From assembly GCA_949128115.1 (NCBI GenBank), contig OX421968.1, positions 24,846,377 to 24,910,376 of the forward strand: a DNA stretch of 64,000 nucleotides, written 5' to 3'. The notes beneath the pieces are model-generated. The model was not told where the DNA came from, made no database searches, and worked only from the letters and a program-made list of their open reading frames with translations. Positions 34,548 through 46,119 of the stretch are shown in pieces (position 1 is the stretch's first letter; the number at the start of each line of letters is the position of its first letter). The DNA comes from Anaspis maculata. Lineage: Eukaryota > Arthropoda > Insecta > Coleoptera > Scraptiidae. The position numbers and the translations under genes were made by a program.

Positions 34548-34730
34548 CATGGCGCCGTGTGGATGGTTATCCGCAACATTCCCGTCATCTCCATCGTTAT
34601 TGTCAGCATCGTTGCCGTATCTTCAACGTTGCCGTTATCTCCATCGTTGTCGCCATCCATATCTTCGTCATTTTCTCCATCGTCATCATCAGCGTCTTCA
34701 TCGTCATTCTTACTGTTTACTCACGGTATG
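34548..34730 (-). pseudogene. Acidic tail of copy 1
   Basis: The minus strand is built of GAT/GAC/GAA/AAC/GGC triplets encoding D/N/E/G-rich peptide (DEDADDDDGENDEDMDGDND). It switches frame near 34620 but stays acidic (DADNNDGDDGN). It lies directly downstream of the recombinase fragment at 34736, where copy 2 also has an acidic tail. Mirror-image open frames on the plus strand are artefacts. Confidence 0.5.
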
Positions 34731-34735
34731 TCCAC

Positions 34736-34945
34736 TTATAAAATATCAGGGTCCCTGAGCTCAGGCAGCATTACTTCAAGTTGTTCGTTCATTGTTTTTC
34801 CTGTGAACTGTGCTGTGTCCTTTCCTTGAGAAATTAGCAAGAATTTGGCCAGGTTGGTAGCCTGCAAATTAAGGTCTGGTCTCAGGATTTGTGCTGAAGT
34901 GGCAATCTGCTTTCGGATGTTCGTAGAACACAACAGGTGTGGATT
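34736..34945 (-). pseudogene. Zinc-finger/tyrosine-recombinase family, copy 1, C-terminal fragment
   Basis: CSTNIRKQIATSAQILRPDL then TNLAKFLLISQGKDTAQFTG and KTMNEQLEV parallel TNLRKQVATQAQYLNLSP ... YLAKYFECVSDQDLGRHRG KTIEELKEI of copy 2. About 30 residues between these two parts are missing, including the MGHD histidine and the QVYR tyrosine, so the product could not be catalytic. The frame stops at DPDIL. Its 5' side is cut off by the TA-flanked transposon at 34950-38418. Confidence 0.65.
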
Positions 34946-34949
34946 ATAC

Positions 34950-37900
34950 CGGGTGGGCCATAATAAACCGGAATACTTTATTTTGCCTATAAAATTTTTA
35001 TTCCTTCACCGATTTTGACGGTAATGATACCAACGGAAAGCCAATAAACTAGGTCGTACACCACAAAAGTCAAAATGGCCGTCACTTCAAAATTCAAGAT
35101 GGCGGAAATGTTTGAATATACTCCTTCTTTTGTTTCCGTTCTTTTTGTTTAAAAGTTATGAAAACTGTAAAAACAATAACATAGTCGGAAAGAATGGAGT
35201 TTTTCTCAGAATTGAAGACCATTCCGAGCTTATTCGGTTCATTCGTTCTGGAGTTATAGCGAAATTAGAAAAGGCCTACTTCACATGTTCTGACCAGAAA
35301 TGATGGTTTTAAATTTTGGTTTCCTGTTTATAAATTTTTCATTCCTTGACCGATTTTGACGGGAATGGTACCAACGGAAAACCAATAGACTAGGTCGTAC
35401 ACCACAAAAGTCAAAATGGCCGTCACTTCAAAATTCAAGATAGCGAAATTGTTTGAATATACACCTTCTTTTGTTTTCGTTCTTTTTATCCAAAAACTAT
35501 GGAAACTGTGAAAACAACAACCAAATCGGAAAGAACGGAGTTTTTCTCACAATTCAAGACTATTCCGAGCTCATTCGCTTTATTCATTCTGGAGTTAAAG
35601 TGAAATTAAAAAGGCCTTCTTTACATGTTCTGACCAGAAATGATGGATATAAATTTTGGTTTCCTGTCTCCCAAACTTTTGTTTTTCGGGACCGATTCCA
35701 CAAAAATTGGTGTCAATGGATATTTAATTAAGATAAGCTTTGATGGCAATATCATGGCGATCGAAAGAACCTGGTCTACTCCAAGATGGCGGACAAAACT
35801 GAAAAATACAAGTTTTTCCGTATTTACCTGAAGATAACGCAGCGCTTGATCTGTTGAGAAGATAAATCATAAAACACGACACGAACAAATTGTTTTATAA
35901 CTTTTCCATTACAATACTGTTACAATACTGAATTAATATTGATGGAACTTAGTATTAACGGGCGTCCACCAGTGATTTCGAACTTTTCGTAAAGATGCGC
36001 AGAGCCTTGAAAAAAAATCAGGTTCTTTTGATCGCCATGATATTGTCCATCAAACTCATTTAGGTGATTATTGGGTATCCATTGACACCAATTGGTGTGG
36101 ATTCGGTCCCGAAAAACAAAAATTTTGGAGGCAGGAAACCGAAATTTAAATCCATCATTTCTGGTCAGAACATGTGAAGAAGGCTTTTTTTAATTTCGCT
36201 ATAACTCCAGAACGAATGGAGCGAATAAGCTCGGAATGATCTTGAATTGCGAAAAAAACTCCATTCTTTCCGATTATGTTGTTGTTTTCACAGTTTCCAT
36301 AGTTTTTCAACAAAAAGAACGAAAACAAAAGAAGGTGTATACACTGGCGGCTACAGCATTTTCGAACAGGGGGTACGGTTCACCGACCAGGCGCCCTTAA
36401 GGTGAGGGCTACAATCAAAATAAGCTCCATACTTCCCTCCAGTGACGTACCCAGATTTATGGACAAATGAGGGGGGGGGAGATCGAGGAGGTTTTGTGTA
36501 TATTTCAAAGATCGAGTTTGTACTGGGAGATCGCAGCTACTAAAAACTATAGGGCCGCAGGCAAAAATTTTTGGGCATAATAATAATAAAATTGACAATA
36601 ATAAGCAGAAAAAAGAGAGCCTCCCTGATTCATTTTGTTTTCTTCCCTTCGAGGTTCAGTCAAAACTCAAAAGGTGCAAAACTATTCGATAAACATGACC
36701 TAAATTCTGTCCAGTAGGTATCAAGCAATCAATCAAATGATAATATTAAGCTGCCTTGGAGCCTTAGCCAGCTCTTTAAAAATTTCGCCAGGGGATAGGT
36801 GTGGACGTCAGAGGACACACCATTCATTTTTTTTTGTATTGCGCATGAAGTTTTTGGGGAATCATATATCAGATTTTTTCCTGTTAGTCGAAGCCTTAGA
36901 GGGAGAATTATCCCCTTCATCTCTCCCCAGTAAGTACGCCCCTGCTTCTCTCTATGACTTCACTCGAACTCCCTATAGTTGATTCAAAAGCAGTTTTCAA
37001 AGAAAAACGATCATGACAACAGATTGGTTTTAATAGTATGAAGTGAACTCTTCTCTACGTATCTATTCTACAAAACTATAAACTTCACGATGCGATCTTC
37101 GATTTTTATGGATTTATACCTATCTGCCTCTACTGTCATTACAAACAGGGTATTTAGTCATTCTATTCTCCAGTCATCGACATCGTAGACCAACTTTTGG
37201 TTCTGGCGAAGCCTGGAGGCTCTAGCCCTCAGCAGTAATGATCTACCTATTTACTGTTAGGAGTACTACATATACTATTTTACTCATAACCATGTACCTA
37301 CCTAGCTTGTAGGATTATGATGTCCAAAAATTGAAATTAGAGAATTTTTTTGCCATAACTTCACCCACTCATTGTTTGGTTGGATGCATTATTCTGGAAT
37401 TTATCTTCTGGAGCTTACATTTCTTCTTTTTCCTGCGGAGTAGGTGATGAGTTACTTCTCGCCCTTTTCCATAGTATATGTAATGAATCAATTACCATAG
37501 TGGTTGTGAGTAATAGTACATTACATACCGAGACGGAAAGAGGTTTATTACAGACAAGAGCCTGAGCCAAGGTAGCTGCACAGATAATTCGTAATGGTTC
37601 ATTTTCCAACTTTTTTGAAAGCCAGTAAGATCAATTATTATGGTGGTTGTGAGAAGAAGTTGTTTCCACCTCCACAGATGTTATGAGAATAGTTCCAAGA
37701 TTCTGTCGTGCGACGCCCAAAGCGAATTTCCATAGGTAAATTATCAATTTCATTGACAAGCTTTCATAGCGTTAATTATTTTTTATCAAGAAATATCCAT
37801 CAATACTACTCGTGGATTTTTTTCCCAAAATTGACGTCTGGCGCCCCTGATTTGCGACAGGGGGTACGGCCGTACCGTCGTACCCCCCGTGGAGCCGCCA

Positions 37901-38418
37901 GTGGGTGTATATTCAAACAATTTCGCCATCTTGAATTTTGAATTGACGCCATTTTGACCTTGGTGTTGTACGACCTAGTCTATTGGCTTTCCGTTGGTAC
38001 CATTCCCGTCAAAATCGGTCAAGGAATAAAAATTTTATAGGCAGGAAACCAAAATTCAAAACCATTATTTCTGGTAAGAACATGTGAAGTAGGCCTTTTT
38101 TAATTTCGCTATAACTCCAAAACGAATGGACCGAATAAGCTCGGATTAGTCTTGAATTGTGAGAAAAACTCCATTCTTTCTGATTATGTTGTTGTTCTTA
38201 CAGTTTTCATAACTTTTGAACAAAAAGAACGAAAACAAAAGAAGGTGTATATTCAAACAATTCCGCCATCTTGAATTTTGAAGTGACGGCCATTTTGACT
38301 TTGTGGTGTACGACCTAGTCCATTGGCTTTCCGTTGGTGCCATTTTTGTCAAAATCGGTCAGGGAATAAAAATTTTATAGGCAAAAAAAAGTATTCCGGT
38401 TTATTATGGCCCACCCGG
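34950..38418. mobile_element. CCGGGTGG-type TIR element, TA flanked, with nested hAT-like insertion
   Basis: Inverted ends CCGGGTGGGCCATAATAAAC and complement continue through GGAATAC, and TA flanks both sides (34948-34949, 38419-38420). Each half holds repeats of about 340-460 bases (CCGATTTTGACGG, GGTCGTACACCAC, GTCAAAATGGCCGTCACTTC, GAAAACTG). Two units lie on the left; inverted units lie on the right and are split by the 36342-37903 insertion. No transposase. It sits in the tyrosine-recombinase copy 1. Confidence 0.8.
36342..37903. mobile_element. 1562-bp hAT-like element with 8-bp target duplication
   Basis: The ends CACTGGCGGCT and AGCCGCCAGTG are inverted, with GGGGGTACGG blocks just inside. 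The exact 8-bp duplication GGTGTATA flanks it (36334-36341, 37904-37911). That length and the CA-TGGCGG type of end are typical of the hAT superfamily. No hAT transposase was seen, so it is non-autonomous or decayed. Confidence 0.8.
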
Positions 38419-38420
38419 TA

Positions 38421-38594
38421 TACTCCACTTTTCTTATGTCCCTCGAACTTGTGCTTGAGACGTGCTCCAAAGAGACGATCTGAAGTATGTACAAATGCTC
38501 CGCGTCGGTTATATGCCATAGACAGAGCAGTGGCGAAAGACACTTCCCATGCAGAAAATCACAACAGAAGATTTGATTGCAATTTGTCGCGTGT
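38421..38594 (-). pseudogene. Possible upstream part of copy 1 exon
   Basis: An open minus-strand stretch (AYNRRGAFVHTSDRLFGARL) starts after an acceptor-like GATTTCCAG-type word near 38595 and runs into the transposon at 38418, beyond which copy 1 resumes at 34945. Similarity to copy 2 in this part is weak and the frame does not join cleanly, so the link rests mainly on position. Confidence 0.3.
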
Positions 38595-38682
38595 CTGGAA
38601 ATCCAAATCGATGAAGGTGCATTAAAAAACTAAATTATAAGGGCTAGAAACGGTGATAATAATAATCACTGGGTTTTCTGCT

Positions 38683-39240
38683 TTAGCGCGACATGCCAGC
38701 AAATAAGTAATTCTTCTTAACGCGACAAATTTGCGCGGGAAGATTTGTCGTGCTAAGGAAGGATCTTAGCGCGACACGATGTCGGTAACATAAACGCAGA
38801 TGTCTGTAATGAGAGGTTCGAGCCGTGACAGCATCGGCAGCCATTTTCTAACTATTTTGTGTCGTGGTATGATGGTCAACATGACTCGTTAAGATACTTC
38901 AACACGACACGTAGTACAAGCCATTTGCCACTGGTGGCGCTGTTCTAAATCACGGAATAACGTCGGGCTAAGAGAGAATATATGGCGACATGACCGCGAC
39001 ATAGGTGAATGACCCTGCCTAACATGACGAAATTTAGCGCAACCCCCTCTCGACTCTTATTTGTGAAAGATGCACCCGGAAAATCCGAACGAAACAATAG
39101 GAAAACCGACATAAAGGGGGATGAAGTACCAGGAGCACATGAGGCGTAAAGCGTATATGCGGTTCGATGTAGCGCTAAGAACCATTTCAGTACATTCGAA
39201 AAGCGACACGGCGCGTCAAGAGTAACATTTCAAATTAGAA
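38683..39240. repeat. Cluster of TTAGCGCGACA words in both orientations
   Basis: TTAGCGCGACA or one-mismatch forms occur at 38683, 38717 and 38766, and the inverse TGTCGTGCTAA at 38746. Weaker copies follow, and at 39168 the text becomes alignable with the satellite monomer (AGCGCTAAGAACC... AAGCGACACGG). This looks like a diverged relative or progenitor of the satellite to the right. Confidence 0.6.
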
Positions 39241-39244
39241 CAAA

Positions 39245-39700
39245 CAAAACCCGAATTCGCAATTTTTCCTCTTTGCACCATTAATTTTCCCACTCCTGAG
39301 CCTACATTTGACATGAAATACTTATCTCGAATTCTGTGACACCAAAAAATTCAAATATTGATAACTTTTGCTTCCAAACATCAGACATTGCTTGATTTGC
39401 AAAAGCCTTCGACCAGGCAAATCAATTTTCAGTGAACATAAACAGTCCTATTGCCACTTCCATTACATAAATTCTTCTCATTATATATCACTGAGTCACT
39501 GAGAAATGCTATAGTGCCAAAGTTTGATTTCGAGAAAATTTTTCTCCATTGCGTCTCGCTAAAAGCCCATCGTAACGCGACACTACTGTCCCATGTCGCG
39601 CTAAGAACTATTTCTGTGCACTCGAAGCGCGACACGGCTCAACAAGAGCAAAACAGTGATATTGGGATAAAAAAGGAAACAAAGATGAATTTTTGATTTT
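39245..39700. repeat. Diverged satellite monomer
   Basis: Contains CGTAACGCGACACTACTGTC, CCATGTCGCGCTAAGAACT and AGCGCGACACGGCTCAACAA as in the main array, with more substitutions. It is separated from the array by the tRNA-like repeat. Confidence 0.7.
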
Positions 39701-39710
39701 GGATGAATCT

Positions 39711-40004
39711 GTGGCGGCTCTCATATGGGCATGTGGCTAAGAAACTGTTGTCTCCCCGAAAGCTTAGTGGTCAGAGTATCCATCCAGCAAGTGGAAGACC
39801 CGGGTTCGGGTCTCGGTCAGGGCAGACACTTTTTCTCCGTCACATCGCGCCAGTACTGTGGCGGCTCGCATATGAGCATGTGGCGGAGGAACAGTTGTCT
39901 CCCCGATAGCTTAGTGGTCAGAGTATCCATCCGGCAAGTGGAAGACCCGGGTTCAAGTCCCGGTCAGGGCAGACATATTTTCTCCGTCACATCGCGCCAT
40001 ATAT
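39711..40004 (+). repeat. Tandem dimer of a tRNA-like repeat
   Basis: Two 147-base units start GTGGCGGCTC. Each contains a tRNA-like segment (39750-39827 and 39897-39974) with an A-box-like TAGCTTAGTGGTCAGAGTA and a B-box-like GGTTCAAGTCC. In the second unit a D arm, an anticodon arm (TCCAT-CCGGCAA-GTGGA; anticodon GGC if read literally, with C in place of U33) and a T arm (CCGGG-TTCAAGT-CCCGG) can be drawn. GTCTCCCCGA at the 5' side pairs with TCAGGGCAGAC at the 3' side, a stem longer than a normal acceptor. More likely a tRNA-derived SINE-like repeat than a functional tRNA. Confidence 0.6.
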
Positions 40005-40567
40005 CTTTGGATATATTTTATTTAATTTTTCTTTATTCCGTCTCGCTAAGAGCCCGTCATAACGCGACACTTTGTCCCATGTCGCGCTAAGAACTAATTA
40101 TGTACACTCAAAGCGCGACACGGCTCAACAAAAGCAAAACTGTGAATTTGGAATAAAAAAGGTAATAAAGATAAATCTTTGATTTTGGCTATATCCAAAA
40201 ACGATACCACAACAATGTTACCATTCCTGCATCTACATTGGACATGAAAACTCTGAAAATCTGATCAAAACAAATTTTCACTTATTTCAAATTTGTGAAA
40301 TGAAATCCATAGACACCACCTGTCCGTCAAGAGGCTTTGAGTTGATCGATCGATTTAAAGTAAACATCAAAATATATGGCCTTAAGTCACTATCACGGCG
40401 ACCGTATTGGTCAGCAGAAACCACTGAAGAATGCCATGTTGCCAAAGTTTGATTTTTAGATAATTTTCCTTTATTCCGTCTCGCTAAGAGCCCATCATAA
40501 CGCGACACTTTGTCCCATGTCGCGCTAAGAACTAATTCTGTACACTCAGAGCGCGACACGGCTCAAC

Positions 40568-43500
40568 AAAAGCAAAACTGTGAATTTGGAATTAAAAAGG
40601 TAATACAGATAATTTTTTTATTTTGGATATATCCAAAAACGATACCACATCAATGTTACTATTCCTGCATCTACATTGGACATGAAAACTCCGAAATTCT
40701 GATCAAAAACCGATTTTCACTTACTTCTAATTTGTGAAATTGAATCCATAGACACTACTTGTCCGTCAAGAGGCTTTGACTTGATCGATGAATTTTAAGT
40801 AAACATCTAAATATATTGCCTTGAGTCACTATCACGGCGACCGTATTGGTCAGCAGAAACCTCGGCAGAAACAACTGAAGAATGCCATGTTGCCAAAATT
40901 TGATTTTTAGATAATTTTCCTTTATTTCGTTTCGCTAAGAGCCCATCATAACGCGACACTTTATCCCATGTCGCGCTGAGAGCTAATTCTGTACACTCAA
41001 AGCGCGACACGGCTCAACAAAAGCAAAACTGTGAAGTTGGAATTAAAAAGGTAATAAAGATAATTTTTTTATTTTGGATATATCCAAAAACGATACCACA
41101 TCAATGTTACCTTTTCTGCATCTACATTGGACATGAAAACTCCGAAATTCTGGAAAAAACAAATTTTTACTTATTTCGAGTTTGTGAAATGAAATCCAGA
41201 GAAACTACCTGTCCGTCAAGAGGCTTTGACTTGATCGATGAATTTTAAGCAAACATCAAAATATATGGCCTTAATTCACTATCGCGGCGACCGTATTGGT
41301 CAGCAGAAACTACTGAAGAATGCCATGTTGCCAAAGTTTGATTTTTAGATAATTTTCCTTTATTCCGTCTCGCTAAGAGCCAATCATAACGCGACACTTT
41401 GTCCCATGTCGCGCTAAGAACTAATTCTGTACACTCAAAGCGCGACACGGCTCAACGAAAGCAAAACTGTAAATTTGGAATAAAAACGTGATAAAGATAA
41501 GTTTTTCATTTTGGATCTATCCAAAAACGATACCACATCAATGTCACCTTTTCTGCATCTACATTGGACATAAAAACTCCGAAATTCTGAATAAAAACAA
41601 ATTTTTACTTATTTCTAGTTTGTGAAATGAAATCCAGAGAAACTACCTGTCCGTCAAGAGGCTTTGACTTGATCGGTGAATTTTAAGTAAACATCAAATT
41701 ATTTTGCCTTAGTCACTATCACGGCGACCGTATTGGTCAGCAGAAACCTCGGCAGAAACAACTGAAGAATGCCATGTTGCCAAAGTTTGATTTTTAGATA
41801 ATTTTCCTTTATTCCGTCTCGCTAAGAGCCAATCATAACGCGACACTTTGTCCCATGTCGCGCTAAGAACTAATTCTGTACACTCAAAGCGCGACACGGC
41901 TCAACGAAAGCAAAACTGTAAATTTGGAATAAAAACGTGATAAAGATAAGTTTTTCATTTTGGATCTATCCAAAAACGATACCACATCAATGTCACCTTT
42001 TCTGCATCTACATTGGACATAAAAACTCCGAAATTCTGAATAAAAACAAATTTTTACTTATTTCTAGTTTGTGAAATGAAATCCAGAGAAACTACCTGTC
42101 CGTCAAGAGGCTTTGACTTGATCGGTGAATTTTAAGTAAACATCAAATTATTTTGCCTTAGTCACTATCACGGCGACCGTATTGGTCAGCAGAAACCTCG
42201 GCAGAAACAACTGAAGAATGCCATGTTGCCAAAGTTTGATTTTCAGATAATTTTTCTTTATTCCGTCTCGCTAAGAGCCCATCATAACGCGACACTTTGT
42301 CCCATGTCGTGCTAAGAACTAATTCTGTACACTCAAAGCGCGACACGGCTCAACGAAAGCAAAACTGTGAATTTGGAATAAGAACGAATTAAAGATAAAT
42401 TTTTCATTTTGGATCTATCCAAAAACGATACCACATCAATGTCACCTTTTCTGCATCTACATTGGACATAAAAACTCCGAAATTCTGAATAAAAACAAAT
42501 TTTTACTTATTTCTAGTTTGTGAAATGAAATCCAGAGAAACTACCTGTCCGTCAAGAGGCTTTGACTTGATCGATGAATTTTAAGTAAACATCAAATTAT
42601 TTTGCCTTAGTCACTATCACGGCGACCGTATTGGTCAGCAGAAACCTCGGCAGAAACAACTGAAGAATGCCATGTTGCCAAAGTTTGATTTTCAGATGAT
42701 TTTTCTTTATTCCGTCTCGCTAAAGCCCATCAGAACGCGACACTTTGTCCCATGTCGCGCTAAGAACTAATTCTGTACACTCAAAGCGCGACACGGCTCA
42801 ACGAAAGCAACACTGTGAATTTGGAATAAAAACGTGATAAAGATAAATTTTTCATTTTGGATCTATCCAAAAACGATACCACATCAATGTTACCCTTTCT
42901 GCATCTTTATTGGACATAAAAACTCCGAAATTCTGAATAAAAACAAATTTTTACTTATTTCTAGTTTGTGAAATGAAATCCAGAGAAACTACCTGTCCGT
43001 CAAGAGGCTTTGACTTGATCGATGAATTTTGAGTGAAAATCAAAATATTTTGCTTAAGTCCGTCAAGAGGCTTTGACTTGATCGATGAATTTTAAGTAAA
43101 CATCAATTTATTTTGCCTTAGTCACTATCACGGCGACCGTATTGGTCAGCAGAAACCTCGGCAGAAACAACTGAAGAATGCCATGTTGCCAAAGTTTGAT
43201 TTTCAGATAATTTTTCTTCATTCCGTCTCGCTAAGAGCCCATCATAACGCGACACTTTGTCCCATGTCGCGCTGAGAACTAATTCTGTACACTCAAAGCG
43301 CGACACGGCTCAACGAAAGCAAAACTGTGAATTTGGAATAAAAACGTGATAAAGATAAATTTTTCATTTTGGATCTATCCAAAAACGATACCACATTAAT
43401 GTTACCTTTTCTGCATCTACATCGGACATGAAAACTCCGAAATTCTGAATAAAAACAAATTTTTACTTATTTCTTGTTTGTGAAATGAAATCCAGAGAAA

Positions 43501-46119
43501 CTACCTGTCCGTCAAGAGGCTTCGACTTGATCGATGAATTTTAAGTAAACATCAAATTATTTTGCCTCAGTCACTATCACGGCGACCGTATTAGTCAACA
43601 GAAACCTCGGCAGAAACAACTGAAGAATGCCATGTTGCCAAAGTTTGATTTTCAGATAATTTTTCTTCATTCCGTCTCGCTAAGAGCCCATCATAACGCG
43701 ACACTTTGTCCCATGTCGCGCTAAGAACTAATTCTGTACACTCAAAGCGCGACACGGCTCAACGAAAGCAAAACTGTGAATTTGGAATAAGAACGTAATA
43801 AAGATGAATTTTCCATTTTGGATCTATCCAAAAACGATATCACATCAATGTTACCTTTTCTGCATCTACATTGGACATGAAAACTCCGAAATTCTGAATA
43901 AAAACAAATTTTTACTTATTTCTAGTTTGTGAAATGAAATCCAGAAACACTACCTGTCCGTCAAGAGGCTTTGACTTGATCGATGAATTTTGAGTGAAAA
44001 TCAAAATATTTTGCTTAAGTCCGTCAAGAGGCTTTGACTTGATCGATGAATTTTAAGTAAACATCAATTTATTTTGCCTTAGTCACTATCACGGCGACCG
44101 TATTGGTCAGCAGAAACCTCGGCAGAAACAACTGAAGAATGCCATGTTGCCAAAGTTTGATTTTCAGATAATTTTTCTTCATTCCGTCTCGCTAAGAGCC
44201 CATCATAACGCGACACTTTGTCCCACGTCGCGCTGAGAACTAATTCTGTACACTCAAAGCGCGACACGGCTCAACGAAAGCAAAACTGTGAATTTGGAAT
44301 AAAAACGTGATAAAGATAAATTTTTCATTTTGGATCTATCCAAAAACGATACCACATTAATGTTACCTTTTCTGTATCTACATCGGACATGAAAACTCCG
44401 AAATTCTGAATAAAAACAAATTTTTACTTATTTCTTGTTTGTGAAATGAAATCCAGAGAAACTACCTGTCCGTCAAGAGGCTTCGACTTGATCGATGAAT
44501 TTTAAGTAAACATCAAATTATTTTGCCTCAGTCACTATCACGGCGACCGTATTAGTCAACAGAAACCTCGGCAGAAACAACTGAAGAATGCCATGTTGCC
44601 AAAGTTTGATTTTCAGATAATTTTTCTTCATTCCGTCTCGCTAAGAGCCCATCATAACGCGACACTTTGTCCCATGTCGCGCTAAGAACTAATTCTGTAC
44701 ACTCAAAGCGCGACACGGCTCAACGAAAGCAAAACTGTGAATTTGGAATAAGAACGTAATAAAGATGAATTTTCCATTTTGGATCTATCCAAAAACGATA
44801 TCACATCAATGTTACCTTTTCTGCATCTACATTGGACATGAAAACTCCGAAATTCTGAATAAAAACAAATTTTTACTTATTTCTAGTTTGTGAAATGAAA
44901 TCCAGAAACACTACCTGTCCGTCAAGAGGCTTTGACTTGATCGATGAATTTTAAGTAAACATCAAATTATTTTGCCTTAGTCACTATCACGGCGACCGTA
45001 TTGGTCAGCAGAAACCTCGGCAGAAACAACTGAAGAATGCCATGTTGCCGAAGTTTGATTTTCAGATAATTTTTCTTCATTCCGTCTCGCTAAGAGCCCA
45101 TCATAACGCGACACTTTGTCCCATGTCGCGCTAAGAACTAATTCTGTACACTCAAAGCGCGACACGGCTCAACGAAAGCAAAACTGTGAATTTGGAATAA
45201 GAACGTGATAAAGATAAATTTTTCATTTTGGATCTATCCAAAAACGAAACCACAACAATGCTACCTTTTCTGCATCTACATTGGACATGAAAACTCCGAA
45301 ATTCTGAATAAAAACAAATTTTTACTTATTTCTAGTTTGTGAAACTACCTGTCCGTCAAGAGGCTTTGACTTGATCGATGAATTTTAAGTAAACATCAAA
45401 TTATTTTGCCTTAGTCACTATCACGGCGACCGTATTAGTCAACAGAAACCTCGGCAGAAACAACTGAAGAATGCCATGTTGCCAAAGTTTGATTTTCAGA
45501 TAATTTTTCTTCATTCCGTCTCGCTAAGAGCCCATCATAACGCGACACTTTGTCCCATGTCGCGCTAAGAACTAATTCTGTACACTCAAAGCGCGACACG
45601 GCTCAACGAAAGCAAAACTGTGAATTTGGAATAAGAACGTAATAAAGATGAATTTTCCATTTTGGATCTATCCAAAAACGATATCACATCAATGTTACCT
45701 TTTCTGCATCTACATTGGACATGAAAACTCCGAAATTCTGAATAAAAACAAATTTTTACTTATTTCTAGTTTGTGAAATGAAATCCAGAAACACTACCTG
45801 TCCGTCAAGAGGCTTTGACTTGATCGATGAATTTTGAGTGAAAATCAAAATATTTTGCTTAAGTCCGTCAAGAGGCTTTGACTTGATCGATGAATTTTAA
45901 GTAAACATCAATTTATTTTGCCTTAGTCACTATCACGGCGACCGTATTGGTCAGCAGAAACCTCGGCAGAAACAACTGAAGAATGCCATGTTGCCAAAGT
46001 TTGATTTTCAGATAATTTTTCTTCATTCCGTCTCGCTAAGAGCCCATCATAACGCGACACTTTGTCCCATGTCGCGCTAAGAACTAATTCTGTACACTCA
46101 AAGCGCGACACGGCTCAAC
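40568..46119. repeat. Higher-order satellite block, first copy (5552 bp)
   Basis: Positions 40568-41200 reappear at offset +5552, and 42158-46139 at offset +4665, in the same orientation. Diagnostic variants are shared exactly (GTCGTGCTAA at about 42309 and 46974; CTCGCTAAAGCCCATCAGAA at about 42716 and 47382). Confidence 0.8.

Noticed and set aside
34536..34829. Plus-strand open frames rich in Ser/Ile/His.
   Set aside because: Shadows of the GAT/GAC-rich acidic tail on the minus strand.
39897..39974. Functional tRNA-Ala (GGC).
   Set aside because: C instead of U at position 33, mismatches in the acceptor stem, a rare eukaryotic anticodon, and presence inside a duplicated 147-bp repeat all point to a tRNA-derived repeat.
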